Shown here piece by piece: positions 5,611 to 8,533 of a stretch of DNA of 8,533 nucleotides (positions are counted from its first letter, which is position 1; each line of letters opens with the position of its first letter). The position numbers and the translations under genes are program-made. The notes under the pieces were generated by a model that saw nothing but the letters and a program-made list of their open reading frames with translations, was not told the DNA's origin and searched no databases. The DNA is taken from the NCBI GenBank assembly GCA_013694495.1, contig JACDCH010000241.1, positions 1-8,533 of the forward strand, read 5' to 3'. This DNA comes from Acidimicrobiia bacterium (lineage in GTDB: Bacteria; Actinomycetota; Acidimicrobiia; Acidimicrobiales; JACDCH01).

Positions 5611-7586
5611 TGCTGCCCGCACCGAACCTCGACGATCGACGGTTCCAGGACCTCGTCGACGACGCCAAGCGCCTGGTCCAGCGGCGCTGCCCGGAGTGGA
5701 CCGACCACAACGTCTCCGACCCCGGCGTCACCCTCATCGAGACGTTCGCCTTCATGACCGACCAGCTGCTGTACCGGCTGAACCGGGTGCCCGACCGCTT
5801 GTACGTGAAGTTCCTCGAGCTCATCGGCGTGCGGCTGCTGCCGCCGACGCCGGCGCGGGTGCCGGTGACGTTCTGGCTGGCGACGCCGGCGATCAGCCGC
5901 ATCGCCCTGCACCCCGGCACCGAGGCGGCGACGATCCGGACCGACCTCGACGAGACCGTCGTCTTCGCCCTGGTCGACGAGTTGGAGATCATCCCGTGCG
6001 CGCTCGACCGCGTCGCCACCGAGGGCGCCGCGGGTCAGGCGTCGGAGAACGCCGACGACCCGCTGGCCTGGACCGACCGCACGGACCAGATGAAGCTGGG
6101 CGTCGAGTTCAGCGCGTTCGCGTCGCCTCCGGTCCCCGACGATGCGTTCTACCTGGCGCTCACCGACGCGGTGCCCAAGTGCGCGGTCGCCCTCCAGGTG
6201 AGCGCCCACATCGACGGCGTCGGCGTCGACCCCGACAACCCCCCGCTCGTCTGGGAGGCTCACACCAGCGAGGGCTGGAAGGCCTGCGACCTCGACAGCG
6301 ACGAGACCGGCGGGCTCAACCGCGACGGCCAGATCGTCGTCCACGTGCCGCCCGACCACGAGGTGTCCATCCTGCACGGCCAGCGGGGCGGCTGGCTGCG
6401 GGCTCGCATCGTCGAGGCCCACGAGGGCCAGCCCACGTACAGCTCCTCACCGATCGTCCACGGGTTCGCGGCCACCACCATCGGCGCCACCGGCGACTGC
6501 GTGCACGCCGAGATCATCCAGAACGAGTCGCTGGGCGAGTCCGACGGCACCGCCGGCCAGACGTTCCGGACCGTGCGCCACCCGGTGCTGCTCGGCGGCG
6601 CGCCCGTGGTGCTCGAGAACACCTCGGAGGAGGGGTGGCAGGAGTGGACCGAGGTACCCGACTTCGCCGACAGCGTGCCGGACTCGCGCCACTACGTCCT
6701 CGACGCCGTGCACGGCGAGATCACCCTCGGCCCGGCGATCCGCCAACCCGACGGGACCTACGACCAGCACGGCTGGGTGCCGCCCCGCGGGACGGAGCTG
6801 CGCATGCGCACCTACGCCGTCGGCGGCGGCCGCGACGGCAACGTCGCCCGCCACACCATCGCCGTCCTGCGCACGGCCATCCCGCAGATCTCCACCGTCG
6901 ACAACCGCTTCCCCGCCCAGGGCGGCGTCGAGGGCGAGACGCTGGAGGAGGCCAAGAACCGCGGCCCGATCGTGCTGCGGACGAGGGCCCGGGCCGTCAC
7001 CGCCGAGGACTACGAGCTCCTGTCGAAGCAGGCCGCGCCGGAGATCGCCAGGGTGAAGTGCCTGACCGCCGGCGAAGGTCCCGACGCCGGTTCGGTCAAG
7101 GTGCTGATCGTTCCCGCGGTCATCGGCGACCCGTCCGCCGTCGAGTTCGAGCAGTTCCTCCTCGACGACGAGCTGCTCGAGAAGGTCCGGGAGAAGCTCG
7201 AGCAAACCCGCCTCATCGGCACGCGCGTGCTCATCGAGCCGCCGCTGTACCAGGGCGTCACCGTCGTCGCCAAGGTGCTGGCCCGGCCCCGGTTCAGCAC
7301 GGCCCGGGTCGAGGCCGACTGCACCGCCGCCTTGTTCGGCTTCCTCAACCCGCTCACCGGCGGACCCGAAGGCGACGGCTGGCCGTGGGGTCGCCCGCTG
7401 CAGGCCGGCGAGGTGTACTCGACGCTGCAGGCCGTGAAGGGCGTCGACCTCATCGACGACGTCCGGATCTTCGGCGCCAACCCGGTGACGAGGGAGCGGG
7501 GTGAGGCGACGCAACGCCTCGAGCTCGAACCGTCGAGCCTGCTCTTCTCGTTCGACCACCAGGTCCGGGTCGAGGCGCCCAAGTGA
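5610..7586 (+). CDS. Large baseplate assembly protein (gpJ/gp6-like, Afp11-like)
   Basis: A 658-residue protein starting at an ATG that overlaps the previous TGA by one base, with GGAAG at 5596-5600. The opening is typical of putative baseplate assembly proteins of Streptomyces-type CIS: LPAPNLDDRRFQDLVDDAK (2-20), then WTDHNVSDPGVTLIETFAFMTDQLLYRLNRVPDRLYVKFLELIGVRL (30-76). The C-terminal half has the baseplate J signature: YAVGGGRDGNV (402-411), NRFPAQGGVEGETLEEAKNRGP (432-453) and RARAVTAEDYELL (459-471), followed by GSVKVLIVP (494-502) and a final alpha/beta part to 658. The middle section (about 100-400) is a family-variable region of beta strands. In relatives this protein dimerises and forms the baseplate ring linking the gp25 wedges. 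The open frame extends upstream to 5229, but that part is the gp25 gene read out of frame. Confidence 0.92.
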   Translation: MLPAPNLDDRRFQDLVDDAKRLVQRRCPEWTDHNVSDPGVTLIETFAFMTDQLLYRLNRVPDRLYVKFLELIGVRLLPPTPARVPVTFWLATPAISRIALHPGTEAATIRTDLDETVVFALVDELEIIPCALDRVATEGAAGQASENADDPLAWTDRTDQMKLGVEFSAFASPPVPDDAFYLALTDAVPKCAVALQVSAHIDGVGVDPDNPPLVWEAHTSEGWKACDLDSDETGGLNRDGQIVVHVPPDHEVSILHGQRGGWLRARIVEAHEGQPTYSSSPIVHGFAATTIGATGDCVHAEIIQNESLGESDGTAGQTFRTVRHPVLLGGAPVVLENTSEEGWQEWTEVPDFADSVPDSRHYVLDAVHGEITLGPAIRQPDGTYDQHGWVPPRGTELRMRTYAVGGGRDGNVARHTIAVLRTAIPQISTVDNRFPAQGGVEGETLEEAKNRGPIVLRTRARAVTAEDYELLSKQAAPEIARVKCLTAGEGPDAGSVKVLIVPAVIGDPSAVEFEQFLLDDELLEKVREKLEQTRLIGTRVLIEPPLYQGVTVVAKVLARPRFSTARVEADCTAALFGFLNPLTGGPEGDGWPWGRPLQAGEVYSTLQAVKGVDLIDDVRIFGANPVTRERGEATQRLELEPSSLLFSFDHQVRVEAPK

Positions 7587-7602
7587 ACGGCGCGACGAAC
7601 CG

Positions 7603-8214
7603 GTGAGCGAGGTCGCCCCCTACTACCCCGACCTCCCCGCTAGCCGGGCCGGCAACGGTCACTCGACGAGAAAGGGTCGCGGGCTCATGCCGGGTGCAGC
7701 GGTGCCGCAGTCGCTCGGCGAGATGCTGCCGGGCGTGTTCCAGGAGGACCACTTCACCATGGAGTGGTGCAAGGGCCTCGACGAGAACCTGGCCCCGGTG
7801 TTCGCCACGCTCGACTGCCTGCCCTTCTACATCGATCCCGTCATGGCCCCGAGCGACTTCCTCGAGTGGCTCGGGGGCTGGGTCGGCATGGTCCTCGACG
7901 AGAACTGGCCGCTGGCCCGCCGCCGGGCGGCCATCGCCCACGCCATGGAGCTGTTCCAGCTCCGCGGCACCCTCACGGGGCTGGCCCGTCACGTCGAGAT
8001 CTTCACCGGCGGTCAGGTTTCGATCGCCGACAGCGGCGGTGTCGCGACCAACTCGACGCCAGGTGGCACACTTCCCGGCGAGCCGGTTCCCCGGCTTGCG
8101 GTTCGAGTCGTCGTCGATGATCCGAGTTCGGTCAACGAAGCGGCGCTCGACCGGATCGTTGCTGGGGCCAAACCGGCGCACGTCGTGCACCGGGTGGAGG
8201 TGGTTGCGGGTTGA
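7603..8214 (+). CDS. Phage tail protein I-like baseplate component
   Basis: A 203-residue protein. The conserved core is residues about 36-136: PQSLGEMLPGVFQEDHFTMEWCKGLDENLAPVFATLDCLPFYIDP, then DFLEWLGGWVGMVLDENWPLARRRAAIAHAMELFQLRGTLTGLARHVEIFTG. This matches the tail protein family (P2 gpI-like) that follows the baseplate J gene in Streptomyces-type CIS loci. The C-terminal part ends in a beta-alpha-beta pattern (RLAVRVVVDDP, ALDRIVAGAKPAHVVHRVEV) usual for the family. The start is the least certain in the window. GTG 7603 lacks a clear Shine-Dalgarno, but 24 of the 28 codons before the internal ATG at 7687 end in G or C, so that stretch looks coding. ATG 7687 (residue 29) has GAGAAAGGG at 7668-7675 and is the alternative. 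Codon usage changes sharply after about 8010. Confidence 0.85.
   Translation: MSEVAPYYPDLPASRAGNGHSTRKGRGLMPGAAVPQSLGEMLPGVFQEDHFTMEWCKGLDENLAPVFATLDCLPFYIDPVMAPSDFLEWLGGWVGMVLDENWPLARRRAAIAHAMELFQLRGTLTGLARHVEIFTGGQVSIADSGGVATNSTPGGTLPGEPVPRLAVRVVVDDPSSVNEAALDRIVAGAKPAHVVHRVEVVAG
8196..8203 (+). promoter_or_regulatory. Ribosome-binding site that supports the TTG start of the zinc-ribbon gene
   Basis: GGAGGTGG lies inside the end of the tail protein I gene. The GGAGG core is ten bases before the TTG at 8211. No other plausible start codon in this frame lies nearby, so the site favours TTG initiation. Confidence 0.6.
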
Positions 8215-8533
8215 TCGTCTGTCGGAAGTGCGGCTTCCACAACCAGGACGCCGACGCTTTTTGCGGCTCGTGCGGGAGCTTCCTCGAGTTCACCGGTGAG
8301 AAGGTCGTCCCGCCCAAGGTCGAGCTGCCCACCGAGGAAGAGCTCGAGGAGACGAAGAAGCCGAAGAAGGGCCTCCTCCAGCGCATCACCGAGGTCGCGT
8401 ACCTCGACGTCGGCCGCAAGGATGCGATGCCCGAGACGCCGAAGCCGGGCATGCCCGGCGGCGGTCCTCCGGGGGCCGGCCCTCCGGGCGGACCGCCGCG
8501 CCCTGGAGGCCCCCCGGGCGCGCCGGGTGGTCC
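8211..8533 (+). CDS. Zinc-ribbon protein with Pro/Gly-rich tail, 3' partial
   Basis: The frame reads 107 residues and runs off the window. The N-terminus is a compact zinc ribbon with Cys4, Cys7, Cys18 and Cys21 (CxxC, ten residues, CxxC), beginning MIVCRKCGFHNQDADAF. A charged Glu/Lys-rich segment (38-54) and a short possible helix (55-70) follow. From residue 79 the sequence is almost only Pro, Gly and Ala. The TTG start is inferred: it forms a TTGA overlap with the upstream TGA, has GGAGG in front, and the Cys pattern starts three residues later. Similar zinc-ribbon proteins with low-complexity tails occur, from memory, next to the baseplate genes of actinobacterial eCIS loci; their role is unclear to me. 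The fold call is strong, the function unassigned. The C-terminal domain, which could be informative, is outside the window. Confidence 0.82.
   Translation, partial: MIVCRKCGFHNQDADAFCGSCGSFLEFTGEKVVPPKVELPTEEELEETKKPKKGLLQRITEVAYLDVGRKDAMPETPKPGMPGGGPPGAGPPGGPPRPGGPPGAPGG
8445..8533 (+). repeat. Pro/Gly-rich low-complexity coding segment (collagen-like composition)
   Basis: From residue 79 of the zinc-ribbon protein the sequence is made of repeated Pro-Gly and Gly-Pro-Pro groups (MPGGGPPGAGPPGGPPRPGG and on). At DNA level it is a run of near-identical cctccgggcgg-type units. The Gly-x-y register is not strictly kept, so a true collagen triple helix is not indicated; a flexible linker is more likely. 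It continues beyond the window. Confidence 0.75.

Noticed and set aside
5696..7504. 602-codon plus-strand frame inside the baseplate J gene
   Set aside because: It is dominated by Arg, Pro, Ala and Gly with no family resemblance, the typical out-of-frame translation of a GC-rich gene. The overlapping frame has full baseplate J similarity.
7501..7602. Longer start for the tail protein I gene
   Set aside because: The first 34 codons from ATG 7501 overlap the end of the baseplate J gene out of frame and give an Arg/Ser-rich shadow peptide.
8445..8533. GC-rich Pro/Gly segment as a terminator hairpin or CRISPR-like array
   Set aside because: The repeats are short, follow the codon register and have no spacers; no stem followed by a T-run is present.

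Overview
The window is a single, tightly packed, plus-strand operon segment encoding the tube, baseplate and spike of a phage-tail-like contractile injection system (eCIS, related to Afp, PVC and Streptomyces-type CIS). The DNA is very GC-rich, most codons end in G or C, and start codons are mixed: of the eight visible starts three are ATG, four are GTG (one of them, at 7603, chosen mainly on codon usage) and one is TTG. Together with the Streptomyces-like family content, this suggests a high-GC actinobacterium. I cannot name the genus from the sequence alone.

Layout. (1) 1-861: the 3' part of a protein I do not recognise overall, with a charged helical region, a Thr-Pro-Pro heptad repeat, an Ala/Pro-rich linker and a conserved-looking C-terminal helix. 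(2) 871-1926: a gp19/Hcp-like inner-tube protein carrying an unusual N-terminal extension built from about 32-residue repeats. (3) 1926-2378: a second, plain inner-tube protein. (4) 2380-3240: a tube-initiator/baseplate hub protein ending in a LysM domain (Afp7-like). (5) 3243-5183: a VgrG-like gp27-gp5 spike (Afp8-like). (6) 5203-5610: a gp25-like baseplate wedge protein (Afp9-like). (7) 5610-7586: a large gpJ/gp6-like baseplate protein (Afp11-like). (8) 7603-8214: a tail protein I-like baseplate component. (9) 8211-8533: the 5' part of a small zinc-ribbon protein with a Pro/Gly-rich tail, running off the window.

The junctions are a 1-base overlap, a 4-base overlap or gaps of at most 19 bases, so the genes are probably co-transcribed and translationally coupled. 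No promoter, terminator, RNA gene, insertion sequence or CRISPR was seen, and no gap exceeds 19 bases. By analogy with known systems, the two tube proteins would stack into the inner tube, the LysM protein would join tube to spike, the VgrG-like trimer would form the spike, and gp25, gpJ and tail protein I would form the baseplate on which sheath and tube assemble. Sheath, PAAR tip, AAA+ ATPase, cap, tape measure, fibres and cargo are not in this window and would have to lie outside it.

The most unusual points are the repeat-built extension on the first tube protein, a glycine-rich N-terminal extension on the LysM protein, the lack of a PAAR gene between the spike and gp25, an abrupt codon-usage shift in the last third of the tail protein I gene, and the TTG-initiated zinc-ribbon gene.
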